Assembly (NCBI RefSeq): GCF_000203815.1
Contig: NW_004457642.1
Location: 186,001-250,000 of the forward strand
Direction of reading: 5' to 3'
DNA length: 64,000 nucleotides
From: Cavenderia fasciculata
Lineage: Eukaryota > Evosea > Eumycetozoa > Acytosteliales > Cavenderiaceae
The notes beneath the pieces are model-generated. The model was not told the origin of the DNA. It did no database searches and saw nothing but the letters and a program-made list of their open reading frames with translations. Below, one piece after another: positions 10,099-24,236 of this stretch. The stretch's first letter is position 1; every line of letters begins with the position of its first letter. The translations under genes were made by a program, and so were the position numbers.

Positions 10099-13000
10099 TT
10101 ATTTATTTATTTTATCCAACTTGTACTGCATATCATTATTGAATCTTTTGGCTGTATTTTTCTTTTTAATATATACAATCGATGCTACTGCAACGGCAGC
10201 TAAACAACTGAACCCGACAACGACACCAACAATGATTCTCCATGTATTCGATTTATTGTCACATCCACTATCAGCATTCTTGTCAACTAATAATGGTGTG
10301 AAATCTGGATCGATGATGCTTTCTGATGATTGTGGCATACTAATTCCAATTAATAGAGTTGATTGATCATCTAATGAAGCAGTTTTGTTGACAATCGATG
10401 TTTTAGAGAAAGTTGGTCTTCCATCAGATAATACATAATCGATAAATCTACCTGTGAATTGAATATTATCTTTTACCACACGTAGATATTGAATAGAGTT
10501 GGATAGTTGATCGTAGCTGAGTGTATCAATATTAATATCTTGACAATCAAATTCGATTGATTGGTCATTGTTGATGGTTGTTTTGAAGATGACTCTGAGT
10601 GTTGTCAAGAATGTGTTGAATGTCCAATTACTAATGTTGACTGATAGTTTGATTGAATTGGCATCGATATGAAGTAGTTGTGAACCAAATTGAATGTCTC
10701 TTGGTTGTTGTGAGAATGATATCGTTGCTGTTACTAGTGCTGTTGTATCACTGTTGTTGAGTTGATAGTTGACTGTTGTTGTTTGTGTTTGATTATCCAA
10801 TGTTAATGTTGAATTCCAACTGTTTGTCAATACTTCGTTGATGATATTATCATCAGTGTCTATTTCTTGAATGGCAATCATTTCAAATTGGAAATCAATT
10901 CCATCGATATCAAATGATGTTGTTGGTGATGTTGTATTGGGTGTGTTTGTGTGGTTGCTTGTTTTTGTCAAACAATTATCAATTGAACTATATCCAGTGT
11001 CACAATTACATTTCCCATTGATACATTGACCATGACCATAACAATTAAATGGACATGTTACATCATTACTATCGGATCCTGAACCAGATGACTGTGATGA
11101 AGGTTTAAAATAAATCCAATTATTTCCATTATTTGTTGAATTATCAACAGTCAATCTGACCAAAGCCAAACCATCAGTTGGTTCACTGACCAATGTACAA
11201 TTAATCAATGTTTGTGATTTTGATGTAACTTGACAATCAGTATTATTCAAAGTGATTGATACAATAGTTTGATTGAATGGTCCGAAATCACCATAGATAC
11301 TGATCAATTTTCTATCATTTATATCATATTCTCCTGATTTAAAAATTGGATATTCTAAAAAAAAAATTAATATTAAAATCATTTTTAATTTTTGTAATTA
11401 TCTATACATACTCTGAGAACATTTATCAGAATAATAACCAGTATTACAAATACAAGTTCCATTAATATCACAAGCTCCATTACCTGATGAACAACCACCA
11501 TCGAAAAAGCATAAATTTTGAGGTGTTGTCAAATTGACCATTATTGGGTCAGATAAAAATCCTTCAACCGATACTGTAATATTTGTCAATCCAAAATCAT
11601 AATACCAATTTTTTTTAATGATACATCTTAATACCGAAGATGTATAGTGTGCAGGACTGCAAATGGATTGATCACCATTAAAGTATACCGCAACTTGATC
11701 GAGAGAACTATTCCCGAAAAACCCACTGAACTCATAAATTGAACCAACTTGAGTATAATTATGTAGCAAAGCTATACTAGTTAACAAAACATTTGACGGA
11801 TAAAATGCTTTTGGAAAAAAAAAAAAAGTTAATAAAATATAAATAAATTATTTTTTGTTTGAATTTAATAGTTACATGTCAAGTTAAAAGATGTGTTAAT
11901 ATTGAAATTAGAATTGAATATCTTTAGTTGCCAAATTTGATTTAGTGACATTTCGTATGCAGTGACATTGCAAGTCAATAACTGACCACTCATCAATTGA
12001 CCCACAATAATGCAATCAATTGTGTTGTTCACCTTGACGCTATGGGGAATAAATGTATTGATAAATGTAACCATGATCGATATTTGAACAACCTTGCTTG
12101 GCAATTGTCTAAACTCAACGGTTCCTGGTACCACTGCTATACCAACTTCAAGCACTGTAAAGTTGAAAGTATATTCTGGGTAAAAAGAATCCAATTGAAT
12201 AGAAACATTTTTTGCTGGACCTTCAACAGGTGGGCCATTAGTAATGTACCTATAAATTGAGATGTGTTAAAACTTTCAAGAGCGTAGTAAAATTTCTTTT
12301 AAGGTCACTTGTTTTGATAAATACCCTAACTGTTTGTTTGGAATCATTGGGTATAGACCAAAATCTGACCCAAAGTTTCCGTAGCCTATCCGTTCGCCTC
12401 GAATGATACCGTAACCTTCTATAGTATACACCATCATACTGGTAAAAGTAATATCTAGATAAGAGAGAGAGAATTAAATAAATATTAATTAATAGCATTA
12501 TCAGTTTAAATATATGTATGTGTACATACTGCAAGTAAAAGAGGGGTCTAGAACAATGTCTGTTGAAACATACTGAGTATGTCTTTGGTAGCAAAGAAAA
12601 CATTCAGGTACAACGGTGATACCAGGACACTCTGTAATATGTATTCTATTATTACAAAATGATTCTGGAATGGCAGTTGTTAACCCTGGATTGTTTGATA
12701 TATCCAAATCGATATTATTTGCATTATTAAATGCAGTCCAAGGGATTTCACCTTGAAAATTGTTTCCTGGTAATTCTCTATAAATAAATTAAATAAATAA
12801 ATAAATAAATAAATAAAAAAGAATATAATTTCTTGACATACAATTTTCTAACATTATAAATTGGGATGTTTGGGAAAACAGTGTAATCACTGTTTGCTGA
12901 TGTTAAAGTTTGTAGGGTTTCAGGATATACTAAAAGTGGGAATGTTGTCAATGGAGAAGAATTTGTTACCCTAAAAAAATAAATAAACAAACTATAAGTA

Positions 13001-14387
13001 TCGGCCAGGCTAACTAACCATTAGTTCATGATACATACAAATTTGTAAGATTTTTGAAACCACTTAATAAAGGTGTAATATTGTTTGAGTATCCCAATAC
13101 AGTCCTATATATATAGTTTACGTTTGTGATGAGTGATAATTGATTTAATTAATTAAATGATAATAGGCAAAAGATGATTGATGATATAAACTTACAAATC
13201 AGTAATATAACTTGTATCTATAAAACGTGCAGTTGTTTGAGAGGAACCAGAAAAGACACTAATAAAGTTTGATAAAAGAAATTAATAATGAATGTTTTTT
13301 ACATATTTGCTAATTGTTGCATATATATAAACTTACACCTTATTCAATGACATTACACTTATATCTACAGTCAGTGATTCAGTTGATGTTGATGTTGGAT
13401 AAAGGATGAGCTGGTTCAGCATTGGGAATGATGAACTTGTAAATTCTAGCAAGAGAGATGACATAAGTCTCATACTCAAGGTAAGAGAGCGCAAATTTGG
13501 GTGGGGTGGTGTAAGATCATTGATCACGGCTCCTGTAAATGCAATGTCTAACCTTTCAATCGTATTTCCAAAATCAAAGGTCGCTGGTGGTTGGATGGTC
13601 GATCCTGCAATCATCAGATAATTGAGAGCCGACAGTCCCGCTTCAATGGGAAAGGTCGTTGGGATTGAAGTAATCGATGTATCCTGATAGATTCTATATA
13701 GATAGAGGAGTCAATCGAATTGAAAAAGTTAGAAGAAGAAGAAGTAAGAAGTCTTTGACACAATCGTCGTGATTTGGTATACATACTCAATCTTTGTCAA
13801 TAAAGGCATATTGCTGAGAAAACTCAAAAGATTGAATGATGGTGTCTTAACTAAAATAGCTACAATGTACAAACTTGTTAGTTGAGGAAATTCCAAGGCA
13901 CTCAATCCTAAACCTGCAGGTGATAAACCAGTACTAGTTGATGGGTAAACATTAAAGTTTCTAGGCAACGAGAAAAAGAGGTGATTATAAGTTTTAAATA
14001 TCATTCGACACAACCTTTTTAGGTATCATATATGATCTTTACATTTTAGTGATATGAGGGACTGAACCTGTCGAACAAGTAAACAACGTTGAACTACAAA
14101 TAGATGTTTGGTCTTCTGCCAACTGACTACCGTATTGTCTAATGATCCATTTTGCAGAGTTTACTATATTGTATACATAGATAGAGAGATAGATATAAAT
14201 GAATGATGGATGATTTGTTAATTGTCATGATCTTTCTTTCTTTTTTTCTTTCTTTGTTGTAATACATACATTCTGCCACAGGCATTACCTGACTTTGTAC
14301 ATGGCTGACTTTACATATTAACAACAATAAAGCACATATAAATAAATGATTCCAATGATCATCATATTTTTTAGTGCTGATTTTCAT
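10099..14387 (-). CDS. Array gene A: LRR-TIG-EGF-TIG-EGF-ComC-like membrane receptor, 1143 residues
   Basis: Twelve exons fit GT-AG borders: 14270-14387, 14043-14163, 13787-13960, 13337-13693, 13196-13258, 13039-13104, 12842-12970, 12530-12777, 12325-12454, 11876-12249, 11412-11807 and 10099-11354. Their sum is 3432 bases, exactly 1144 codons with stop. The protein has a signal peptide (hydrophobic LFICALLLLICKV, cleaved near SQVMP), a leucine-rich region to about residue 425 (pattern LP.L..F....., then IPESFCNNR and a Cys-rich cap PECFLCYQ), a beta-rich block (469-593), TIG-like 1 plus EGF-like 1 (594-725), TIG-like 2 (about 735-815), EGF-like 2 (826-853, CPFNCYGHGQC), a supersandwich-like domain (about 870-1090), a membrane helix (about 1098-1121) and a basic tail KKKNTAKRF. 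Extracellular receptor or adhesin; ligand unknown. No lesion seen. Confidence 0.87.
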
Positions 14388-14827
14388 AATCTGATTATTT
14401 GTTTTTATTTATTTATTATATTTTATCGCTCTTTCTCTGTAGATATAAATATTGTTAATGATCATTTCTATCATTTGGCTTCTAGAAACCAACTAACATG
14501 TGCTATTCAGTGCAAGGATAGAATTTCGTATCTTCAAACTAGTACTCATCAACGTTTCTACTTTAACCAATATCCTGATTTGCTGAAATATCTAAAATGA
14601 TTTCAAAATCTGCAAATATTATAAATAGCCCGTAGATCTTTCAACATAAATTGGTGTCTTGGATAATAATCTTTATTATTAAATGATAATGATATTAAAT
14701 GATATTGTAATTCATTGTGGCATACACAGCATTTTGATGTATTGCAATTAGTATGGTTGATTGATCAGTGGTCGGGGTACGCAAACAGATATTTGTTGGG
14801 CACGACTCCAATAGTTTATTTATTATT
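14388..14827. other. Spacer between array genes A and B
   Basis: A/T-rich intergenic DNA of 440 bases holding the upstream region of A and the 3' flank of B. A GAAATATCTAAAATGATT stretch near 14585, about 195 bases above the A start, resembles the AATATCTTGATT motif upstream of other array genes. Weak open frames here look like chance. Confidence 0.5.
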
Positions 14828-17800
14828 TTACATTGTCGATAGTTTATGTTGCATATTCTTATTGTGTCTTTTAATAATTCTTTTCTTTTTAATCAATATA
14901 ATCGATGCTACTCCTATGGCAACAGCACCTGATACTCCAACAACGACACCAACAATAATTCTCCATGTATTGGATTTACTGTCGCATCCACTATCGCTGC
15001 TCTTGTTATTTAATAATGGTGTGAAATCTGGATCGAGGATGCTTTCTGATGATTGTGGCATACTTATTCCAATAAGTATGGTTGATTGATCATTTGAATC
15101 GTCAGTTTTGTTGACGATTGATGTTCTAGAGAATGTTGGTCTTCCATCTGATAATACATAATCGATAAATCTACCTGTGAATTGAATATTATCTTTTACC
15201 ACACGTAGATATTGAATACTCTCTGACAATTGTTCATACGTCAATGTATCAATATTAACATCTTGACAATCAAATTCGATTGATTGGTCATTGTTGATGG
15301 TTGTTTTGAAGATGACTCTGAGTGTTGTCAAGAATGTGTTGAATGTCCAATTACTAATGTTGACTGATAGTTTGATTGAATTGGCATCGATGTGAAGTAG
15401 TTGTGAACCAAATTGAATGTCTCTTGGTTGTTGTGAGAATGATATCGTTGCTGTTACAAGTGCTGTTGTTGTTGTTGTATCACTGTTGTTGAGTTGATAG
15501 TTGACTGTTGTTGTTTGTGTTTGATTATCTGTCAATATAGTTGAGCTCCAACTGTTTGTCAATACCTCGTTGATGATATTATCATCAGTGTCTATTTCTT
15601 GAATGGCAATCATTTCAAATTGGAAATCAATTCCATCGATATCAAATGATGTTGTTGGTGATGTTGTATTGGGTGTGTTTGTGTGGTTGCTTGTTTTTGT
15701 CAAACAATTATCAATTGAACTATATCCACTATCACATTTACACTTCCCATTGATACATTGACCGTGACCATAACAATTAAATGGATATGTTAATTCACCA
15801 CCACTGCCATCACTGTCAGACCCAGAACCTGATCCCTGTGATTGTGAAGGTTTAAAATAAATCCAATTATTTCCATTATTTGTTGAATTATCAACAGTTA
15901 ATCTAACTAAAGCCAAACCATCAGTTGGTTCACTGACCAATGTACAATTAATCAATGACTGTGATTTATATGTAACTTGACAATCAGTATTATTCAAAGT
16001 GATTGATACAATAGTTTGATTGAATGGTCCGAAATCACCATAAATACTAATCAATTTTCTATCGTTTAAATCATATTCTCCCGATCTAAAAGTAGGATAT
16101 TCTAAAAAAAAAAAAAAATATTAATATATTTATGTTAATTTTTGTAGTAATTAGTCTCTATTATACATACTCTCTGAACATTTATCAGAATAATAACCAG
16201 TATTACAAACACAATTTCCATTTTCATCACACGTACCATGACCCGAACAACCAGTAGTATTACACAAACTTTCAAGTGATGATAGATTGGCAAGTATTGG
16301 AGCTGACCAAAACCCATCGACAGATATAGTAATATTTGTCAAACCAATACCTGACCAATATTTTGTTTGGGTGCATTGTACATTATCTGTGTCTTTAATC
16401 ATCACTGTGCAAATAGATGGGTCACCATTGAAATAAACGACCAGCGTTCCACCTCCATTTCCAAACTCTCCATTAAATATATAGTTTGAACCAACCTTGA
16501 TTAAACTATCATAATAAAACAAGGTTACATTTGATGGATAAAATGCTAAATAGAAATAATATTAATATTAATAAAAAAATCAATGAAATAATGAAATAAA
16601 AATCGATGAGGACGATAGTTACCGGCAATATCTATCAATAAGTCTTGTGAAAAATATCCATTTGAAATGGAAAAGCTGACTATATCATTTCTTTTAAATG
16701 ATAAACCAGTAGTATTACAATTAAAGTAAGTGTTAAGGATAATTGCACCATCTACAATACAATCAATTCGACCATTAATTTTAAAAGTATGAGGAAGATA
16801 TGAATTGAAATTAAAGGCATAGGCCACGAATTGAACGACGCCTGTTGGTAATTGTCTGTACCATGGTGACAACATATCAATGCCGATTTCCAAAACAGTG
16901 AAATTGTATGCATATGATGGGTACATTGCATCCAATGTAAGCTCGATAGTTCTTGGTGGTCCAACTTGCTTTAATGTATCCGTGAACCTTGAAAGTAATT
17001 ACAAGTAGACAATAGATACTGGTAAGTTTTAAACCAATAACTGGGTTTTTTTTATACATACTGTAAATATTTGTTTGGAATGATAGGTCTTAACAAGTAT
17101 CTATTGTTTATAGTATTTCCGTACCCTATAAGACTACCAGTCACGTTGCCTTTTCCCATTACTGTATAAATCATGGTTGAATCCAAAGCAATATCTGAGA
17201 TTGATGAATGTTAATTAAAATTGGTAGCACAAACTACAATATAATATAATCTATTTATATTTGATCAACATACTGCATTGAAAATTAGGACCGGGAATAA
17301 CATCGGTTTGAACGCTTTGAGGACTCAATCGGTAACAAAGGAAACACTCTGGAACAGTTGTAATACTCGGACATCCACTGATAAACAATCGGTTAGAACA
17401 AAATGATTGTGGTACTGAGGTTGTTGTTATTAAAGGATTGTTTTTAACATTAAAAATAATGTTTTTTGTATTATCAAATCTATTCCATGGAATGGTACCT
17501 TGTAACTTGTTGTTTGGGAATTGACTATTAAAAAAAAAAAAACCAATTAATAAATTAAAATAAATATCGATATGTAAACAACATACTAGGATGTAAGTGA
17601 TAATGGTACATTTGGGAATGTAGTTAGGTTTCCGCTTGATGCTTGAATCGTTTTGAGTGAATTGGGATACGCTGACAGGGGGAACTCTGTAAATGAGGCA
17701 GATGTGAATATCCTATAGTTGCAATTGAATTGGTTAGTATATCATCCAGTGGGTTAGAGTAGAGGTGCACCGTTACAGTATACATACAATGTATGTAAAT

Positions 17801-19119
17801 TTGTGAAACTAGTTAGTTGGGTTAAAAGATTTACAGTGTACTGATACGCTGATAATGTCCTGTTATTTGAAAGAAAAAGAAATTAATAAATTAATAAACA
17901 ACAAAGTGGTTGTATAGTTATAACTAATACTTACAATGAAAGGACGGATTGAGGTGCTGAAAAGGATAGATTTACTTTGCTTCCTAGTGTTGCTAAATGA
18001 CTATATTCGACAAGAGTGAGAGAGAGAGAGTTAGTTAATAATTAATTATTAAAAATAGAATATATAGATGATAATTACAAAATGGATATTGGAGCATTGA
18101 TAGCGACGTCCAACAAAATATTGTCGTCATCATAGTTGGGATACAAGGTAAGTGAATATAACTTTGGGAATGTTGCTGCTTCAAACAAAAAGGATTCAGA
18201 GGATGGTAAGATGAATGTAATGTAGAGGTCTTCCAAGTTGGTATGTATAGGTGTGGTGGCACCGATCGATAATCTTCCCATTAGATAAAACTTGACCGTT
18301 TGAACGGTTGGACCAAAATTAAACGAGAGGTTTTGTTGGATCACACTACCCTCTAGACGAAAGGTAGTTAACTTGGGAAGTCCCATTCCAATCACTGTTG
18401 GTATCGTAGTAATTGATCCATCAGATCCGATTCTATTAAAATGAAATGAAATCAATTAATAATAAATATGCTTTTCTGTCTATCTATATATATATATATA
18501 TATATCTGTCAATTTACTTACTCTATGACTTTAAGAGAAATTGAATTAGGACCAAGATAATTTAGAATATTGAGAGACTCTGTCATGATCGTTTCAGCAA
18601 AGATCTTTAACTCTACCAACTCGGGAAAGAAAAACTCTGCTTGTGCGGGATTTGGTAATGCTCCAGTTGTTGTTGATGGGTATCCAACAAGGTTACTATA
18701 TAAAGAGTAAAGAATATCAGTCGTCACGAGTACTAAATGATTCAAATAAATAGATTTTATATAATATAAATATACAATTTCAATACACTTACATGAAGGT
18801 GATATGTTCTTTAGTTGCTGAACATGTAAAGAACCCAGAGTTACAAATAGATGTCTCATCTTGTGGGATAATACTGCCGTATTGTCGAATGATCCATATT
18901 GCAGCGTTTAGATGTTATGTTGAATGATTAGGTCATGGTTGATGATGATATTTAAATGATTATATTTTATATATATACATATTTATATGTATAGTGATGT
19001 ACAAAATAATAATATGAATACTTACACTCTGCAGGAGGCAGCAACTGACACTTAATCTGTGTGAAACATAAAAAAAGAAATAAAATATGAAAAAAATATC
19101 TTTTTTGGTGGTACGCCAT
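14828..19119 (-). CDS. Array gene B: ComC-like membrane receptor with one lost splice acceptor
   Basis: Same 12-exon plan as gene A. The start at 19119 is chosen because it opens a signal peptide (hydrophobic ILFLFLCFTQI) that reads straight into the family motif CQLLPPAEC before a GTAAGT donor; this first exon is very short. Last exon is 14828-16101, the TIG1/EGF1 exon 16171-16545 and the beta-rich exon 16623-16987. EGF-like 2 lies about 15730-15790 and the membrane helix about 14890-14960, followed by KKKRIIKRH and a tail ending STM. All exons are open, but the acceptor of exon 2, AG in every other copy, reads TC here (plus-strand GA at 18911-18912), and no AG lies close upstream. Splicing of this intron may use another site or fail, so B may be functional, mis-spliced or newly dead. 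Confidence 0.75.
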
Positions 19120-19389
19120 CTGTGATTATTATCTCTCTGATTTATTTGTGTATCTATCTAATCGAAAGTATATGGCGATGTAAATAAAGAACTTATGAAC
19201 ATCAAAACACCTTGTTTTGTTGGTTCTTGTTGTTGGATTGTTTTGATAATTAAAATATCTTGATCAATCTTTATAGATCTACGCACTTATTTTATATCTA
19301 GATATGAAAAAATATCAAACATGCGGACATGGCTTTAAAATCTCCCCTCGGTCATCGGTGAAGACAACAAAGATAAATATCTATAACTC

Positions 19390-19475
19390 ATTTATTTAAT
19401 TATTTATTTTTATCCAATTTGTACTGTATATCTTTATTGAACGTTTTGACTGCATTTTTCTTTTTAATCAATATT
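19390..19475 (-). pseudogene. Relic of an A/F-type receptor tail downstream of gene C
   Basis: About 85 bases match the 3' end of genes A and F (coding for a tail like KRFNNDMQYKLDKINK plus the basic stop-transfer run) but lie about 75 bases beyond the stop codon of gene C, which has its own different tail. It is a scar of a former gene end, left by unequal recombination or by replacement of the 3' end of the resident gene. The rest of 19120-19550 is A/T-rich spacer with a TTAAAATATCTTGATC motif at 19249-19265, about 130 bases above the B start. Confidence 0.65.
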
Positions 19476-19550
19476 ACTCTATTGATAAATCGTTATATAT
19501 TGTGGAATTAATAATAATGAATATATTTATTGGTTTTTAATGAATATCCT

Positions 19551-22500
19551 TTAAGACATTTTTGCTAATTTTTGTTGCATATTCTTATTGTGTCTTTTCG
19601 TAACTCTTTTCTTTTTAACCAAAATAATTGATCCCGCTGCAATGGCAACAGCACCAACAACTCCGACAACTACACCAACGACGATCCTCCATGTATTGGA
19701 TTTACTGTCACATCCACTGTCAGCACTCTTGTCGATTAATAATGGTGTGAAATCTGGATCGAGGGAACATGATTGGCATTGTGGCATACTTATTCCAATT
19801 AATATAGTTGATTGTGATTGACCATCTGACGAAGCAGTTTTGTTGATAATCGATGTTCTCGAGAAAGTTGGTCTTCCATCAGATAATACATAATCGATAA
19901 ATCTACCTGTGAATTGAATATTATCTTTCACCACACGTAGATATTGAATAGAGTTGGATAGTTGATCGTAGCTGAGTGTATCAATATTGACATCTTGACA
20001 ATCAAATTCGATTGATTGATCATTGTTGATGGTTGTTTTGAAGATGACTCTGAGTGTTGTCAAGAATGTGTTGAATGTCCAATTACTAATGTTGACTGAT
20101 AGTTTGATTGAATTGGCATCGATATGAAGCTGTTGATTGCCAAATTGAATGTCTCTTGGTTGTTGTGAGAATGATATCGTTGCTGTTACTAGTGATGCTG
20201 TTGTTGTATCACTGTTGTTGAGTTGATAGTTGACTGTTGTTGTTTGTGTTTGATTATCTGTCAATATAGTTGAGCTCCAACTGTTTGTCAATACTTGATT
20301 GATGATATTATCATCAGTGTCTATTTCTTGAATGGCAATCATTTCAAATTGGAAATCAATTCCATCGATATCAAATGATGTTGTTGGTGATTTCGTATTG
20401 GGTGTGTTTGTGTGATTGCTTGTCTTTGTCAAACAATTATCAATTGAACTATATCCAGTATCACATTTACATTTCCCATTGATACATTGACCGTGACCAT
20501 AACAATTAAATGGACATGTTAATTCACCACCACTGCCATCGCTATCTGACCCTGAACCTGATGACTGTGATGAAGGTTTAAAATAAATCCAATTATTTCC
20601 ATTATTTGTTGAATTATCAACAGTCAATCTGACCAAAGCCAAACCATCAGTTGGTTCACTGACCAATGTACAATTAATCAATGACTGTGATTTATATGTA
20701 GCTTGACAAACGGTACTATTCAAAGTGATTGATACAATAGTTTGTTCGAATGGTCCGAAATCACCATAAATACTAATCAATTTTCTATCATTTTTATCGT
20801 ATTCTCCTGATGCAAAAGTAGGGTATTCTAAAAAATAATAAAATTAATATTAATATATTTCCATTATTGATATAATAGTGTGACATTATTTTCTATATAT
20901 ACTCTTTGAACATTGATCAGAATAATAACCAGTATCACAAACACAATTTCCATTAATATTACAGGTACCATGACCCGAACAACCATTATAAGTACACAAA
21001 CTTTCAAGAGTTGTCAAGTTGGCCATCATTGGAGCGGATGGGAAACCTAGGACTGTTAATGTAATATTTGTCAACCCAATACCTGGCCAGTATTTTGCTT
21101 GGGTACATTCAACTTCAGTCGAAGTTTTTACAGTTACAGTGCAAATTGAAGGATCGCCATTAAAATAAACGAGCACCGTATCTAATGTAGTTGTTCCAAA
21201 GGATCCAAAGAATAGATAATTTGAACCAACATTGATTAAACTATCCCATGATATTAATACTACATCGTATGGATATAAATCTAATTATAAAATGAATGGT
21301 TAATATAAACATTTAATAGATTCTTACATTCATCAATTATATGTTGTTGAATAATATATTTACTTGGAATATCAAATTCTTTGTTAAAACTATAATATTG
21401 ATTGGAAACTGTTAATGTGAGATGGTCATTGCTTTTTAGATTTCCATAAACTGTACAACTCATTACACCACCTAGAGTTGGTACGGTTGGGTTAATACAA
21501 TCGATAGTACTATTTAATTTGACAGTGTGTGGCAGATAATTATTTATATAAGTTGTTGTAAAAGAAATAATGGTGGCATATGATGCGACCTGAGAATACG
21601 ATACACCACCAGACAAGTAAATTCCAACTTCTAAAATAGTAAAGTTAAATTGGTAGGCAAATGGATACATTTTATCCAATGAGAATGTAGCATTTCTTTC
21701 TGGACCTGTAGGGATAAACATATCATATAAACTATTTTAAAAAAATAATCAGAAGTAAGTATTTTAATTTTAAAAAAGTACAAAGATAATAATAAAAAGA
21801 TTGATTGATAAATTACCTTAGATGTTTGTTTGGAGTTATTGCAGTTAAATAATATCGACCATTCACCACGTCATCTCTTCCATATCCAATGTTTAATCCA
21901 GTAATGTTTCCCCTCCCAGATACAGTATAAATCATTGTTGTATCAATGGTAATATCTGGAAAGAGTAGATTCAAAATTAATTATTAATTTGGCATATTTG
22001 TTTAAAAAAAACAATGTTTGTTTACATACTGCATTTAAAACCAGCATCGAGGACAATATCAGTTTGAACATATAAAGAATTCTTTTGATAACAAAGGAAA
22101 CATTCAGGTACATTGGTAATCAATGGACACCCTTTAATATACAATCGATTATTACAAAATGATTGTGGAATCGATGTTGACAACGCAGCATTGTTTCTCA
22201 CATCAAGAAGGATATTATTTGCATTTTGGAAATTCGACCATTGAATTCCACCTTGAAACTTGTTATTTGAATATTTTCTATATTTTATATTTGATGGTTT
22301 TCAAAAGAAGATGGTTGGTTTAGTTTGGTAAATATTAATCATGGGGTATTTGTTTTTAGATTACATACAATGAGTTAACATTTTTTAATGGAATGTTTGG
22401 GAATACTGTAAAGTTACTATTGGTAGCTTCCACGGTAGAAAGGGAATCTGGGAATTGGGTTAACGGAAATACAGTTTCTACTGAGCGAGAATAGGTTCTA

Positions 22501-23886
22501 AAAATACCACAGTATTAGTTAGTTTATGATTGGGTTTTATAAATATGTGATATGTGGAAAACACATACAATTCAGTTAATCTTGGAAATGCACTCAATGG
22601 ATGTGAAAAGGTTGTAGCGTATCCTGTCACTGCCCTGTTGTGATTAAAAATAAAATAAATTAGGTTGTTGAAATAATAATAATAATAAAGTAAAAATAAA
22701 CATACAGGGAGGTAACATAGTTGGGATTGGCCAAAGTCGCAGAAACTAATGCATCTTGGGTTATTAAATGACTAAATTAAAAAATAAATAAAATATATTT
22801 GTGTTAGTTTTTTTTGTGTATAGTAGTAGTTACTGTTAGAGACAGGATCGTTTTGATCCTTACAATTTAAAAATAATAGATAAACCACAATCAATAATTA
22901 AACCAGAAGGGGAAGAATCTACATTAAAAGTAAGACTTCGTAAAACTGGGAATTTTGCATCAGAAAAAGTAACCGTTTGGGCAATTGGCGGAATATTCCA
23001 TCGTAATTTTAAATCTTGTAAAAGGGGATGGGCTGGTGTATTCTGATCGATATTAATAGTTCCAATTACAGGAATAGACAATACTACAAATTGAACAAAA
23101 TTAAAAGCTGGGAAGTTATGTTGAAAATAGGTTCCTTCAATGATCAGTGTATCCAACAATGGCATTCCAATTGGGAATCCAACCGGAAGAGATTTGATAG
23201 ATGTATCAGCTTTGATACTTTAAAAAAAAAGATAAATAAATAAATGGTTAGTTTGAAAGAAAAAAGGGAAAGTTATATATAAATATATATATATTATCAC
23301 TCTTTGATTCATACCTAATTGATTGAATCTTGGGCAAATCCTTCAGAAAATTAAGGACATTTAGAGTTTGGGATTTGACGGATCCAATCAAAATATTGAA
23401 TAGTGTCAACTCGGGAAACTCAAATACTTGTGATCCTGATGGTACTGCTCCTATAGTAATTGGATAGTTGGAGGCATCACTAAAAAGTAAAATAACAGTT
23501 GTTAATTTAGGGTCGTGATAATGTATGCAATGATTAAATAAATAAACATTTAGAGATAAACGAGAATAATGTACCTACAATTTAGTGATATGTGGTGTTG
23601 TTCCAGTGCTACAAGTAAAGTAAGCTGAACTACAGATAGATGCTTGATCTTCTTGAACATTCAAACAGTATTGTCTAATCACCCAAACTGCAGATGCCAC
23701 TAGTATTGATAAAATAAATGAAAACGTTATGTTAATACAATACTTTAATTTGAATGAATGAATGTATCTATTACCTTCTTCTGATGGCATTACTTGACAT
23801 TCTGTACATTGAATAACATTGCATACAAGCAATGAAAGAATCAACACCAACAATCTTTCAAAAGTACTCTTAGGTGAGTTTTTCAT
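19551..23886 (-). CDS. Array gene C: ComC-like membrane receptor, apparently intact
   Basis: Follows the gene A plan. Met at 23886 opens a clear signal peptide (LLVLILSLLVCNVI, then ECQVMPSEE); an in-frame Met at 23925 would add 13 residues and is less typical. Leucine-rich exons lie between about 22030 and 23480, the beta-rich exon about 21365-21720, TIG1/EGF1 about 20905-21280 (YFNGDPSIC; CSGHGTCNINGNCVCDTGYY) and the last exon 19551 to about 20826 with TIG2, EGF2, supersandwich-like domain, membrane helix and tail KKKRVTKRH. In place of the usual SSES before DPDFTPLL it has CQSCS, a two-cysteine variant shared with E, I and J. No stop or frame break found. Its N-terminal half is close to D, so C and D are a sister pair. 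Confidence 0.83.
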
Positions 23887-24236
23887 AGCACTGAATCTAT
23901 CTTTATTTACTATTGCGAGAAACACAAGTATAGTATGTATGTATACGTTCTAGTATATGTTATAAACTCTCTTTCTGAATAATAATAATGTTATGAAAAT
24001 ATCATATGAACAAAGAATGACACAGTTTAAAACCCATCAAACTAAAGAATCTAACGAATATGATAATTGTAAAAGATATTTTAATGATTTTTTAATTCTT
24101 ATCTTCTTAAAAAATCCTTGTTGGCGTGAAAAGAACACGATCTTGCGCATGATCGAGACGATGAAAACAGCTTTATTCATATTAACTACGTTATTTTAAA
24201 AAGTGATCCACCGAGGTAAGTTTTGATGAATCATCA
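23887..24236. other. Spacer between gene C start and the ankyrin-like gene
   Basis: 350 bases of A/T-rich sequence between the start of C (minus) and the stop of the ankyrin-like gene (minus). It presumably contains the C promoter. No gene seen; a 68-residue open frame on the plus strand at 23993 has no recognisable features. Confidence 0.45.

Noticed and set aside
10121-10366. Plus-strand open frame (DATATAAKQLNPTTTPTMIL...) recurring antisense to the end of nearly every array gene
   Set aside because: It repeats only because the opposite strand is the conserved last exon. It differs at its start and end from copy to copy, with no sign of independent constraint.
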